Source: Margaritifera margaritifera (lineage: Eukaryota; Mollusca; Bivalvia; Unionida; Margaritiferidae). From it: a stretch of 64,000 nt of DNA. The stretch is taken from contig JAQPZY010001419.1 in the NCBI GenBank assembly GCA_029931535.1, positions 186,001-250,000 on the forward strand, given 5' to 3'. This document shows, piece by piece, positions 12,101 through 26,800 of this stretch. Each line of letters opens with the position of its first letter. Position 1 is the stretch's first letter. The notes beneath the pieces were generated by a model, which made no database searches, was not told the origin of the DNA, and saw only the letters and a list, made by a program, of their open reading frames with translations. The position numbers were made by a program, and so were the translations under genes.

Positions 12101-14848
12101 CATGCACAAGGGTTGACAAATCACTTGCTAACTTGAAGGAGTGAGAATTTCGAGCAGTTAAGTGAATTTTCCAATCACTTCCAAAATTAGGCAAGTGCCA
12201 ATTCATAGCTGACGAGTGTCTCGCTATAAACTCTTTAGCTCACATAAGCACTTTTGGACGCCTTTACTGCATTTAAACTGATGCGCATTTAGATGTCTTC
12301 ATTTGATTCGCATACAAGCGCATTGGGATGCATGTGCATCATCTGCAAATAAGCACATTTCAACGCCTAAAGTAAACATTGACCACATTTTTGCTGGTTG
12401 TTGCTGTACCACCTTTAGGAAATACCCACTTTTAGAAACTATAGGCATCGAGTAAATAACCATGATGTCACATCAGGTGGTTGCTATTTAAGATAAAGTC
12501 GTAATCTATTTAAAAATAGTAACTTGGTCATATTCTCCCTTATCCAAAATAGAAGTCAAGGACTTCATTCAGCACTTTCTCGAGTTTGGATATTAAAATT
12601 ACATCTATGAAGGCTGCAGCAAGTCGTATTTAGGCTTCAATATTGATGTAGGCAACACTGATTTTACAATTCATCAGATTCGGAGAATTTAGTGATACAG
12701 GCATAGACCATGAACCATCAGATTTACTGCAGAGGTTGATCAAGATTATGGTTGGTCCAGGGTTCGAAGTGAAATTAACTTTTAAAATAAGTTTTTTTTA
12801 AAGGTTTTTTTAAAAAAATTTGAGGTTCAAGACACAAAGCAGTTACAAGATTATCTCCATGGTGAGCACAACATTTATTACAAATCTGAAAATAAATGAT
12901 AGAATAAAATGACAGGACGTCTTTAATTTGCACAATTCACGCGCTTTTTCGACTGCTAGACCCATTCATCATTTTTTCAAATTTTTAGGGTCTTTTATTT
13001 ATTTGTTTAGGTTTACTTCAGTTTTTCTTTGCTTTTTTTAGGTTTCAAAGGTTGAAAACAAATTTTAGGGTTTTTGATGTCTTCTTCTAACCCTGTTCGT
13101 TACACAACTTCAATGATGTGACGGTAAATGAATTTTCCCAGTATTTTAAAGCATTTACAAAATTCTGTGAAAAATAACCGTACCGTTATAAAAGTCAGAT
13201 TTTACTCCAAAACCTTTTTCTAGATAACAAGTACAAAATGGATAATTTGGTTCAAGTTTAGGTTAAACTGAACGTGTACTACACTGCTCTAAATTGTCCA
13301 GGCAGGCCTATTCACATGGAATCATTTATGTAAAGTGTTCTATTAATATAGCAAACTGCACTCTGTGGTTCTGGCACATAGAGTTGTTACAGCTTGCACA
13401 ACAACAGATGCTACAAGGTAAATGGTGAAGTCCATACTTTCTACCTAAAGTTGGTTTTCCATTTCTTTTGATTAAGCTTGCTTTGCTCCTGCTCTTGAAC
13501 ACTAATAAAATGCTTACCAGAGGGAAAGCAGACTACTCTCAATTTGTAATTACTTACAACTGGTGTTAGAAGGGTCACATAGCAAGTCCCGAGAACCACC
13601 TTTCACATGATCAAATTTAGGTCATCAACTTTTATATTTCTTTAATGGCTGGTAGAGTACGAGTTTATTCAGCGAAAGTAAGCATTTTTTGCACTTGCAT
13701 GGCTTGGCAAGTGGATTTTTTAAAGCAATTGTTCACCCCCCCCCCCCCAAGCAAGATACCAGTGTCTTCCCCAGGTTAGTAAAAAGAAAGTCCCATAACA
13801 GCTTTATCTCACAGTATGCCAATTCAGCTTCCTAGCTCCACTACACCTTCTTGTAATTCTTTTCTTTTTTTCAAATGGATTAAAATAAAACAGACATGTG
13901 TACAAGACTATATTTTGTTACAGTAATGTAGTTGAATAACAAATAGCTGTGCACTGCAATCTGCTAGGAATGCATCAGTAAAAACCTTTTACTGCAATTG
14001 GTTACTTAGAAAAGTTCAGAAACGAGGTCCGATACAGCGAGGGCTACATCATGTTCAAGTACAAAGTTCTTAAAGTACACTTTGGCCTAAATGTACTCCA
14101 CTTCAGTTTCTGAAACTGAGGTTCCAAACCCCAAGAAGGTCGAAGACTTCTTGCTAAATCTCGCAACTTTTTTAAATTCATGTGGCAGCATCAATCACAT
14201 CACCTGCCATGAGCAATACTTTAATTGAAACGACATTACGTCCAATAAATGTAAATGTTGCCTTTCGTGCTTTTCTCCCAAGCATGGCCAATTATATTAT
14301 TTGTATATTATACTTCTTTGACAACTGTTTCGACATTCTAAGAGGCTGATTGTCCCCTTCACCTTTGTTTTCGTTTCTTGTTGGACATTTACAATGATAC
14401 ATTATGCAGGAAGCTAACATGAACATGAGTGGATTTAAACATCGAAGATACAGCCTGTAAAATTATCCTGGTTCCCTGACCAACTCCACGGAGTCTAAAA
14501 ACCGGATAAACAATCATCAGGATTTTAGGGTAAGAAAGCCTTATGGTAAAATCTTAATGGTTGATGGGTCTACCATAGTGATTATGTATTTCCAGTTGCT
14601 GGTGGTAGTGAGCCTTGCCAAATTTGCATACAACACTGCCTCCCAAGAAGCCGATTACTGTTGATTTGTTGTTGCTTATGACTGAACAATGTAGATATAT
14701 TTTTGTTCTGGACACTGAATATACAGTGAAACCCCTTGAAACCAAAAATGCTTGGGGAAAAATTTTAATTTTTGGTTTTTTGAGGTTCCTAGTTTACGGA
14801 GGGTTTGACAGATGGAATTTTTTTCTCTCTTGTAAATAAGCACTTGTG

Positions 14849-14894
<46 letters not shown>

Positions 14895-17800
14895 ATCCGT
14901 GCATGTATGTGAAAGTGTACAAATTAAAAAAGCTGCTCGTTGTTTAACATCTAATGAAAATTAATTGGCTGAACAACTTGCGTTCCTTCCAAAAAATTAC
15001 CTCTGGTCACACGAATACCATTGCTCCACACAGAAATACAGTCCTCATCTCAAGAAACATTGAACAAGATACTGTCCCACAAGTCCATTAGAATTATGAA
15101 TGATAATCTACAATGTTTAAATACTTCGTATAATTCATATGTTCCTATGCCAATTCTTCACCTAATTTCTTCTTTATCACAGATTTTGGTAGATTCGTGA
15201 TCTATGATCAGACTAATTTTAACCAGTAAAGATAGTTTAATTCTATGATGCTTAGCCGACTGTTCCGACATGCAAGTGAAGACAAACGACGGTCTTGGCT
15301 ACTTAAAAAGATGTAAAACGTTTTCTCCTTTGAAAATTAATGGAGTGCATTTGATTTTTGGAATACTGTTCTGTCAGTCTCCATTGGCAAAGCATCAAAT
15401 GTGAGGCTGCATGCCTGATTAATAAAGATTGGGCATTTAATATACCCCCACCCCCAAACAGTGCTATGGATCATTTATACCAACAAATAGCATCAATCAC
15501 AATCGGATAAGCAGATGAACATAATCTTTTAATTTCATGTCCCCTTGGGACATTTTCTCACCAATAAGCCTATGAGGAACAATCCAGAAAGACCACAGGA
15601 AGCGACTGACAAGTTTTCTCAGATACCAACGACTCGAACCCACACAGACGGAGGCGAGATGCAAGTGATCATTAAAGGTAGGTGCCTTTGACCTCTTTGT
15701 CAACCGGGGCCTCCGATAAAAAAGGGATCAAAATTTGTTTTGGTTTTCAGAGTAAAGGGGTTTCAGTTTAAAGGAAAAAAAATAAAAAATTCAGGACTTC
15801 CCTCTAATTTTTATCTTGAGGTGATTCCGGTATACGGTGTTAGGTTTTATGGAGTTTCACTGTACAGGCATTTTGCTGTCTTCAAAATCAAATTTAATTC
15901 AGAAGCTCTTGTTTGTTTTCCTTTCTTTTGTGTTCAACACACGTAATGAAATTTGGGAGTATTTGCTGATTTGCACAATCATTAATTATCTATATAGCAG
16001 AGATTAGCAGTGAAATATTATGTTCCTGCTCGTCGTTTTTTTTCTTCAAAATTACGCGTCATGCTCATGCATGACTACGTTTTCTGGTGGAGGTATATGC
16101 ATTCAAATATATCAAATACATGAAACGTGGCAAATAATGTTTTTCATTAATTACCAAACACGTAAAGATAGAAAAAAATTGCCTTTTTAGCTTCATCGGT
16201 AGCGCACAATTGTAGGTGCCAATTTTAATTGCTGGGGATTTTTTTTTTCTTTCTTTTCACTCGTGTCCAGACATCAAATGAAGGAATTGAATCTTTTGGG
16301 ACAGCAACATTTTTGGCCATCCAAAACCATGCAGACAAGATGGCAATTTCATAAAACTATGTTGCCATGTTCTTATATAAACTAGATATATATATATATT
16401 CATTGCTGAATAAATGTAAAATGTACTCCACTTATTCATATGCATGCTCAACTAGATCTGAATACTGTATACTGTACTTGCTGATTATTGTACATACCCC
16501 AGAGTAATCATCATAGCTCGCCTCCATTGGAGAAGGGACTGGTGCCATTGGGGCTGCTCTCCCTCTGGCAGCTGGGGAACCACGGGCCCCTCTTGGGGCT
16601 CCCCGGGATGGAAGACCACCTCTGGAATAAACAAGATACATCATTCACAGTGCTCAAAAAAGAACCTTTAAAACTTTAGCAACCAATACTTTTGCAAAGT
16701 TACCTTATTCTGACAACAAAAAAACAGTTTGAAAAATAACAAACGTGCACAACTTTAGATATACTTTAAGAATTTCACAATGTTCATTGTCACATCAACT
16801 TGCTCTACAATAATATTAGTGCTGAAGTTATTACATGTGCATGTCAGTGTACATCGGATAATTCAATCACAATAACATGTTCATTTTTGCAAAGCATATT
16901 ACATGTATATCAAACTTTTCTCTTCTCATAACAAAGGTGTTTTTTTATTGTAAAAGTTTTTAATTATATACATCAAATATGTAAAAATATTCACATAAAT
17001 TCACTGGACACAACCTGTCGATACTAATGTGCTAGTCCTGCTTTTCTTGCAGCCTTGGCAAAGATTTCTTTTGCTTTCCTTTTTGCATATTGTAACACAG
17101 GGTTGTTTCTGCCCTCTCGTGTAAATTTGGAATTATAAAAAACAAAAATAAAATGCAAACAATACACAAGTGTGCAAGCATGCAAAGAGTCACAAAAAGC
17201 ACCCTTCAAATAAAGTTTACTACTCCTAACCAAATTTTGGATCTTCGATCTAATGTGTATCAATCTTTGCAAATTTCATCTCGGACAAAATTAAAGTACC
17301 AAGACTACATTTATTTTTCCTATAACACAATTTACAAAATAAAACCTTTCCAGGCAAACTTTGAGCAATGAAAGTAAGATTGTAAGTATCACCGAGCAGG
17401 GAAAAGTTTCTACAAGGTAAACTACAAATTTGTTCCAGAGATTGGAGACTGAGGAGAACAAAGAACAGTCACTCTCAGCACTATGATTCTGGGTTGATCT
17501 TTGGCCTTTGTCTTGATGTGGTCACCCATGGAGCCCAGTAAAACACTGGACTCCAATAGGCAAGCAACAGCACAGATCATCTGCACATCATTTTGACAAA
17601 ACCAAAGTAAGATCAAGCACTTCCGTACATTTCCCCAAATTTTTACTCATGAAGCAATTATTTTATTATGTTCCAAATGCTACTCTTGACAATATGAGGA
17701 TTTCTGTTGAAGTTCTAAAAATTTAAATAGAAATAGGTGAAATAAGTTCCAGTTTCAGAATAGCCAAGAAATTCCTTCAACATAACAAAATAAAGTAGCA

Positions 17801-20800
17801 GGAGTCCCTGGATGAGACTGGTGCTCTACTCGGAGATGCCAACAATAGAGAATAAAATATCTGAGCACAGCTAACTGAGGAAAAACAAAATTGGAGCAAA
17901 CCTGAGAAGGCACGCATACATGTTGAAGCTACCTTAAAGTCGGTCCTACACCACATGCAAAATAGAAACTCGTCACCAAGTCTGGACAGTGGCAGCAGGG
18001 GGAGAGAAATTGCCTTTGGGTGCCAGGCAAAAAGGTGCGCCATCGGGAGCTTTTTTTTTTAAAGCTGAAATTTCCATAGTATTTCACCTCACCTTTGTGT
18101 AACGGGGACAATTCTTGACAAAACTTGTAAGGGGGGGGGGGGAGAGGAGGGAGGTTGCGCCCAGCAGGGGCGCCACTAAAGAACACTGCCCCCCAGGCAC
18201 CTCAAACCTTCACATCGCCACAGAGTCTAGAAGTTGTCATGCTAGGTAAAACTTCAGCATACTTCAAGAAATTTCTGTTTGTGCTTTTTTTTTTTTTTTT
18301 CAATTGTGTTGCAGATCCAACTCGGGCAACGGCATTTTGAGAAAATAAAAAAAGATTTCATGGCCAACTGACAAATACTACACTCGATGGCATCCATGTC
18401 CTTTCATTATCAAGTGGTGCATAATCCCAAAACAAGGTAAAGTGCTAATGTGACTATGGTGTAAGCGACTCAACCGGACATTTCATCGAGTGTGCAAGTA
18501 ACTAAACACGCAAGCGGGAGACATCAAGTTTCATAATGCCTTTATCGTCTATTATTTTCTCGATTTTTTGCATAAATAAAACATGTTCTGAAGTGCAGAA
18601 AATCAAAGTTTTTCGTGTTCGGATTGGAGCTTGGAGTTTTCTTGAAAATTTGCTCAATTATCAGAGTTGCTCTGATGAAATCGATGGAATTGGCAGCTCC
18701 GTCTACTGGATGAAAAGAATTAACACAAATTTAAGGCAAGACCATTTCTTTTTAAATGTTGAAACCATCTGATATTCTCCAGCGACAAGATTTTCAAATT
18801 AGCTGCTGTGATGGACATATTGGACGTCAGACTGGCACTATTTTCATTCAGGACCAAGTAGACATCATTAGAAGTCTTCTAGTGAAAAGATGTCAATATG
18901 ACCATCCATTCAGGAAGAGTAGTTTCCGCAAAACTTTCAAGACAGCTGTCATGGCAGCCATACTGGACCTACGATTTACACCATTTTCATTTAGGACCAA
19001 CTAGGCATCACAAGAAATCTATTGGTGAAAACCCCCAAGTTGATCTAACCATCCATTTGGGAGTAGAGATAATATTTTCAAGATGGCCACTATGTTCAAC
19101 ATACTGAGGGTCAATTTGCACCATTTTCATTTAGGACCAACTTGACACCTGAAGAACTCTTGATGAAAACCCTCATGTCAAAATGACCTTTCATTTAAAA
19201 GTAGCAACAACACAGATCAACACCATTTTAATTTAGGATCAAGAAGACATTGCAAGTCTTCGGGTTAAAAAAAAAACCCATGTTGATACCACTTTCCGTT
19301 TTGGAAGAGTAACAACAGGATTTTCAAAATGGCTACCATGGTGGCAATACTGCATGTAGATGTGCACGATTACCATTTCGGACCAACTGTACATCACACG
19401 AGTCTTCTGGTGAAAGCACAATGTTGATACGAACAGCCATCTAGAAGAAGCAGCAACAAGACCAAGAAAAAAAGAAAAAAGAAAAAAGAAAAAAAAAAAC
19501 TATGCGAGTTTCCTATTGCACTGGTTTTAAAATTAAGGTAGGCAGTTGTTTTTTTTCCTTCAAAAAAAAAAAAAAAACCCCCATAAAAATCAAATATTTC
19601 AAGGACTTCAAAGTACTGGGCAAAACCGGCTCAATTGTTGGAAGCACAAATCAAGTTCGGCAATGTGATTTTTATTTTTATAAAACCATGGGGGGAGAAA
19701 CAGATGGTCGAATGACCAGAAACATTTTTTGTTGCCTAATAAAACTTTCCAGATGGTCATTGTGGCAGACATACCGAAGGTCAGATTGGCACCCTTTTAA
19801 TTTTGACCATAAAGACATCATAATAAATCTTTCTTTAAAACCCCATGCTCATTTGTTCCTTTTTTCAGGAGAAGTAGTGAAAATATTTCCAAGATGACCA
19901 CTGTGGTGGCAATATTGGATGTATGCACAGCTCCAATTTAATTTAGGACCAACTAGACATCCTAGAAGTCTTTTTGTAACCACCCCAGCTCTAAAACAAA
20001 TAATTTAACAAAGCTTATTCTCATAAAGATATCCAAATGGTTCAGAAGACACCAGTCAGGAATGCAACAAGTGACATATGGACACCATATTTTAAAAACG
20101 GCCAAAACTCTTAAAATGCTCATCAGACAGAACCTATACTTTTACACGACAAATTCTCATCATGATGCAAACGCAACCAAGTTCATGAAGGTAACTAATG
20201 GTCAAGGAGACCAAGCGCAAGTGTTTATTAAACAAGAGGAGTCTAACATAGCATCTTGAATGGGACCAACTTACTTTTGTCATGATACAAATGCATACTA
20301 AGTTTCACCAAGGCCATAAACGGTTCAGGAGATAATATGTAAAGAAAAGTTAACATTCCGATGGGCAAACACTCCAGAATATACCCTCGTCCTATGCCAA
20401 AAATGAAAATTTATGGAATTAAAACTGTTCAGGTAAACCAAGGCAGGACAGGTACTTAAATGTTGGTCTGTAATACATCTTTCCCACGATGTGAACAGGA
20501 AACCTCTCAGAACAAACTGGAGATGCTAATAAAACTAAGGCCGTACAAAAAATGAAGAAAAAAAAAACAAAAAAAAAAAAACAAAGGTATATTGTTCACA
20601 GAACATACCTTGCCCCTGGTGTAGACAGAAGACCACCTCGTCCAGGCAATGATGCGGGACCTCCTCTACCACGACCACGACCTCCTGGCTTGTCACCATT
20701 TAGGTACATCATTTCCTGCATCTGCTGCATGGAGACGTCATCATTGTGGTCCTCCAATAAACAGATAAAAGAATATGCAGACGCAAAATTCAGAAAATTC

Positions 20801-23800
20801 TAACTTACAAAAAAGCTCTGGCAGCAACTGAATAAACCTAAGAATAAAGTTAAATTTCACATGAGCAATGTATTAAAGGTGGACCCAAGAACCCTCCATC
20901 ACTTATATCTCAATCATTCAGAATGACGATTCATTCAGAATGATGATGTATGCAAGATCTGAAAATTCCAACTCGACGCAAGCAATGGTTAGTGATATTC
21001 AAGTTTAAATGTACATGGCAAAATATTCCCCCAGATCATGTGCAACTTCTGCAGTTTCTATGACTCGACTCCATGTGATATCACTGGAGGAACCCCTGCA
21101 CTACTAATTACCATTGCCCTTCCATTATAGTGTAATGTTTCTCTGGATTATTTTCTGACTATTTTTCATCACGAGGTTTATTGTTTGTAGATGTAGCAGT
21201 ATGAACATATCCTCAGCATCACGAAAAATATAAATACCATACATCAGATGAGGAAGTTTCATATACAGCCAGTATAAAAAAAACTAACAAAATTTGGTTC
21301 TCTGCACAAGCAAGTCTGTGTGAAGCAGATGCATCAATATTAGAGTCCCATTGTTGGTGAGCATGTGCTTGGCAATCAACATATTTACACATATTTAATA
21401 AAACATTTTTAAAAAACAAAACACCTGTTCAAGTCGCAACATGGAGAGAGTGAGAGTAGGTTGTAAGCAGTCGCTGAATATTGCCCCACCGGATACGGAG
21501 TTCAAACTGAAGATGAATAGCAGAGAAGAAAGGAAGAAATAGCAAAAGAGAAGGATTAAAGTATTGGGTTAAACAAGTGGACGTGTTCAACATCACGAAA
21601 ATAGAACATCATTGATTTTATTATCAGCAAAATGTGAACTGGAATTTTTTTTATTTTTTTAAAAACCCAGTCCTGTATGTAAAATTGGCGAAGACAAAAA
21701 ACTACTGCAACAATCGAGAACAAGGTCACATCTTGCCCCCACCCCACTCCCTGATGCAGTAAATGAATGTGCATCAAGACTTTACAGTGCATGTGAAATG
21801 TCTAACAAATTAGGACTCCCAATTGTAGTATATAGCATTCAGGTCTTCCTTCACGTGTGCAAAAAGCGGGACATGGTAAATTATAATTTGTGGAAAATTT
21901 GAAAATTCCAAAGTTAGCCATAAATAGCTTAGGATTGTTCAATTCAAACATGCATGGTCATATGGGAAGGCAGATTTTAAAAAAAATATATATCAGGTAC
22001 TCTGATTACTCCAAGTTCATGTGAAAATAACAGCAAGTTTTTAACTGCATCAAGGGGCAACTCATCCACATTGAAAACACCTTCTCCGAGCCACAAGAAT
22101 GTTCAACTGGAACTGCCTCTTATTGTTCTACAAACAAGACGCAAGTAACATTTGGAAATTCCTGGTGAATTTTGTCAAAAATAAGGCATACTGGACGTCA
22201 GAGCAGGATCATTTTCATTTTGACCAACCAGACTTCACAAGAATTCTTCTGGTGAAAAACTGTTGTGATGTGGCTTTCCATTCAGGACGAGAAGCAGACA
22301 CACCATAGCTAGCAAGACCTTCTCGGGAAGGCAGTTGAGGCAGTTGGAATTTTGCAGCAAGTTTGACCAAATATCATTAAGGTGCAACAAAATTTCTTGC
22401 ACTGCTATTGTCTACGAGGAAACGAGTTTTCAAAGTTTAAAAGTGTGATCCAAGCGAAGGCAAGCATTGTTAAACTAAAAAAGTTTGCAAAGTACACTTT
22501 TACCGTAATTCCCTCCTGTAGTTTCAGAAACTGCAGTTCCAAACCCCGTATCCCAAAGACTTCTTGCTAGATATCTCAACATTATGTAATCTTGGGGCAC
22601 TTTTTTCCCTCTTTGGTTTCTTTAATTTTAAGTGAAGACAATCATCTCTCCCGCTTTGAGACCTACTCGTATCAACACATGATGTCCAATTAATGCAATT
22701 TTTGCCTTTCCCACTTACATCCCACCCCCATATCTGAATTTTCCTTTTTATACTGACTGTTCAACATCCTATTGTCCATTTCATCTTGTTTTTCTTTTCT
22801 TCATTGGACACCATTTCTAGAAAAAGCTGGAAGCACCAGCTTGATCATACAGGCAGTTTAATGCATCTGAGGTACTTTTGTCCAAGTTTGACTGGTTCCC
22901 TGACCAACTCCACTGAACCTAATATGAAATCCAGATCCGGATCAAACAAGGACAAGCCAAGTGTCCAGATTTTACCACAATGACCATATTTTAATTTTTT
23001 GCTATTATTCCGCAAGTCCACAATTCAAGAGTCCTTTCAGTAAGACTTGCCATGAAATCGTAATGGTCGGCAGGTCAGAAAATCAACAAGATTTTCAAGA
23101 TGGCTGCCATAGTGGACATCAGATCAGCACCATTTTCATTGAGGACAAAGTAGAGAAGTCTTTGAGTGAAACCCACATGTTGACATGACCATCCATATAG
23201 GAGAAGTAGCAATAAAAAGATTTTCAAGACGACTGCTCTGGCAGCCATCTTGGATATCCAAATAGAACCATTTTAATCGAGGATCAACAAGACATCATAA
23301 AACTTCACATCAATAACTTTCCATTCAGGAGAAGCAGAAAGATTTTCAAAATGACTGCAGTTGTGGCCACATTGGCTGTCAGATCAGCATGATTTTCATT
23401 TAGGACAAAACAGATATTACATCAAGTCATTTCAGCGAAAGCCCCATGTTGATAACAACCATCCATTCAGGATGAGTAGCAAAAACAAGATTTTGAAGAT
23501 GGCTGCTGTTGTAGCCAAATTGGACGTCTGAGCAAAATAATTTTCATTTAGGACCAACTTGACAAAGTTTCATGACAACCATGCAAGTAGTTTTAGGAGT
23601 AGTAAGAGATCACTTGTGCTAAGGGATAGATGTCAGACAACAGACCATCCCATAAGCTCCTCTGGTCTACAAGTATTAGAGCTAAAAATTTAATTTAACA
23701 CAAAAGTTTGCTTTCTAGACGTTTTCTTTTTAGAACTACATCACAAAAATCAGCCGTTTGAGCACTCTATATTTTTTATTTAGCATGTTTATATATATAT

Positions 23801-26800
23801 ATATATATACCATAAATGCAAGAAAAGGGTACATTTGCACTTGTCACAATTCATAAATCTGCTTAGCATCCAGTTTTCTGTAATATAATTTTTTTTTTTT
23901 AAATATGAAAATCTGACACTTTGCAGCAAAATGCTTTACTTTGCATAGCCTTCAATTGAGTTTTTGCCAACATTTATAACATCCAGTGATCAAGTAGGAA
24001 AGGGGCCAGACCCTTTTAATCCCTCTTTTTGGGGAGAAACATAGTCCTCAGATGTCGTCCTTTTTGGACCTGGAATGACTACTATAATGCAGCCCAAGAG
24101 GTTCTGCATTAGTTCTTGCAATCAAATTCTTTGGACTCGATTTTGGCTAGCCGATAAATCAATACATTAATTCATCTAGAACATTTGGTAAGCCCATCGA
24201 GTACAAGCTTGGCTTTAGCGGAGGTTGAGGAAAGTCAAACATCTGGTCAAGCTTTGACTGGTGTTCCACCACTTGGTTGCTCATATTGTCAGTTTTCAGT
24301 AACATTACAACACCAGTCTCTCACATTATTGGACAATCGACTTCCATTCGCATCAGTGCACTTGTAAGACTCCTCAAGACCTTTCAAGGATTAAATAGCA
24401 CATTGTGTTCTATCTATATGAACAACTGAGGAATATTAAGGGTCTAATCGGCTAGTACTAGTAATATACAACACAAAAGGCTCCATCCAGGATTTCAGGC
24501 CACCATACCATAATGTTCAGGCCAGGTATATACTGGGCTCTTAGTTTTAAAGGAATATGGTTCACACTGCCCAGAGTTTCGTTTTAGGTCCTTTTAAGGT
24601 GATTTCAAGTACTTCCACTACATTTCCAAGTAGCATTTTGTCTAATTAAAATTAGATTTTCTCCTTCTTACTTTAACACTGCATTAACTAGTACAACTGT
24701 TTAGGATATAAATAATTAGCATGACACGACAGCAATAGGGAGCTATTCCATCTGGCAACTACCCACATTGTGCATCTTTTGATCCATCAAATTTCCTCCC
24801 ATATTTATTTATCTTTGGAAAATAGATGGCAAAGGTATTGAATTTATTTTTATTTCAACATTTGTATTTCACTGGACATGTCCAGAAGTTCTGGGCATAA
24901 TTTAACGAGTTCTTCAATGTTGTATGCACTATGGAGAAAGTGATACTAGGCCTTTTACTTTTCAAGCATCTCTGTGAGCTTTGAAAAATACATGTCGGTA
25001 AATTTTACTTCTCAACTACACTTACTGGCACCAAAAACTTCTTGGTCTCGGTAAGGCAATGGGAAAATCTTGCATAAGCATCCGTCGTCTCGGCAAAGGC
25101 CTCAAGTAGGACATGAAGCTCTTCATTCAGATGTGCATATTTTCCACCCTCCTTTCTCATCTCTTCCTCCTGCAAATACAAATGAAAAAATAAAAATAAA
25201 AAAAGCCGTAATTATTTATCAGTTATTTGGTGAAACCACCATATCAATATAAAAACCAAATGTTCAGGGACAGTAGTGTCACGGCAGCAATATTGGATGT
25301 ACGATTGGCACAATTTTCATTTAAGACCAACCAGTTATCACAAGAAGTCAACTGGTGAAAACCACACGCTTACATAACTATCCATTTAGAAGGAGTAGAT
25401 GTAACAACATTTTCAAGATGGCCATACTCGTCATCAGCTCGGCACCAATTTAATCCAAGACCAACTAAACATTGTAAGAAGTCTTCTAATAAAAACCCCA
25501 ATGATGATACAACTTCCAGTTTTGGAGGTATAACAACAAGAAGATTTTCAAGATGGCTGTCATGGTGGCCATATTGGAAGTCAGATATGCACCATTTCCA
25601 TTTGGGATCAAGTAGACATTATAGAAGTCTTCTGGTGAAAACACTGTCAATATGACAATTAAGGAGAAGTAGCAATAAATAATAGTCATCATTGTGTCCA
25701 TACTGGAGGTCCAACTGGCACCATTTTCATTTACGACCGTTTGTGGTTTTGTGGGTTCAACACCATTTTTCAGCACATGATGGGCTATATACATGGCAGC
25801 CAGTATACCCCTTTTCAGTTATGAACATTCATTCAGGAGTAGTTGTAACGAGATTTTCAAGATTTTCATTTATAAACAACTAGACATGACAAGAAATCTT
25901 GGTAAAAACCCATGCTGACATGATCATCCATTCAAGAGTAGTGATAATTGGATGATCGAGCAGCATCATTTTCATTCAAGACAAACTAAATATCACAAGT
26001 CTTTTAGTAAAAACCCCATCTTGATATGACCATACATTCAAGAGTAGCGATCACAAGATTTTCAAGATGGCCAATGTGGCAGCCATATTAGACATCAGGT
26101 CTGCACCATTATTATTTAGGACAAACTCGATATCAAATCCCTTGCTCTTATGTTCCTTCATTCGAAGAAGCAGTGACGAGATTTTCAAGATGGCCACTGT
26201 AGTGGCAATATTTGATGTACAAGCAGCACCATTTTCATTTAGGACCAACAAGACTGCATAAAAAAGTCTTTTCATAACCCCATGTAGATACGACCTTCCA
26301 TTCAGGAATAGTAGCGATAACAAGATTCTTTATATGGCAGCAGTGGCAGCCATTTTGGATGTGCTGCAAGTAGCACCATTTTCAAATAGGTCTGGCAAAA
26401 AGCCGATGTCAATACGACTTTCCATCCAGGAGGAGTAGCGATAACAAGATTTTCAAGATGGCTGCCATATTGGACATCGATCAGCACCATTTTCATTTAA
26501 GACCATCTAGACATCACGAGAAGTCTTTCAGTTAAAACCCATGTTGATATGACCAACCCTTCATCCCTTCAGGAGGAGCAGTGACAAGATTTTCCAGATG
26601 ACCACTGTTTTGGCCACATTGGACATCAGAATGTGACAATTTTACATTTAGACAGGACAAGTCTTCTGGTGAAAACCCCATGTCAATATGACTTTCCATT
26701 CAGAAGTAGTAATAAAATTTTCAAGATGGCTGCTGTGGCAGCATTATTGAAAGTTTGATCAGCACCATTTTTATTTAGCACTAACCAGACATCACGAAGT

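Larger units (their letters stand above)
14724..15862. mobile_element. Pogo/Tc1-mariner-like non-autonomous element
   Basis: Terminal inverted repeats start CAGTGAAACCCCTTGAAACC (left) and CAGTGAAACTCCATAAAACC (right, reverse strand), about 20 of 28 positions alike, flanked by TA on both sides (14722-14723, 15863-15864). Length 1139 bp. CAGTGAAACC ends with a TA duplication are typical of pogo/Tigger-type elements. No transposase is recognisable; a (GA)n tract and a SINE copy lie inside. Confidence 0.6.
10974..16497 (-). other. KHDRBS intron 6
   Basis: Holds array A (11150-11900), dispersed repeat H copy 2, dispersed repeat K copy 1 and the pogo-like element. 11900-12750 has no recognisable feature. 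Confidence 0.7.
20752..25025 (-). other. KHDRBS intron 4
   Basis: Holds array B copy 3 and dispersed repeat K copy 2. 20760-22100 and 23700-25020 show nothing beyond AT-rich DNA, a short (AT)n at 23790-23809 and a duplicated CATTCAGAATGA at 20915-20945. Confidence 0.7.
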
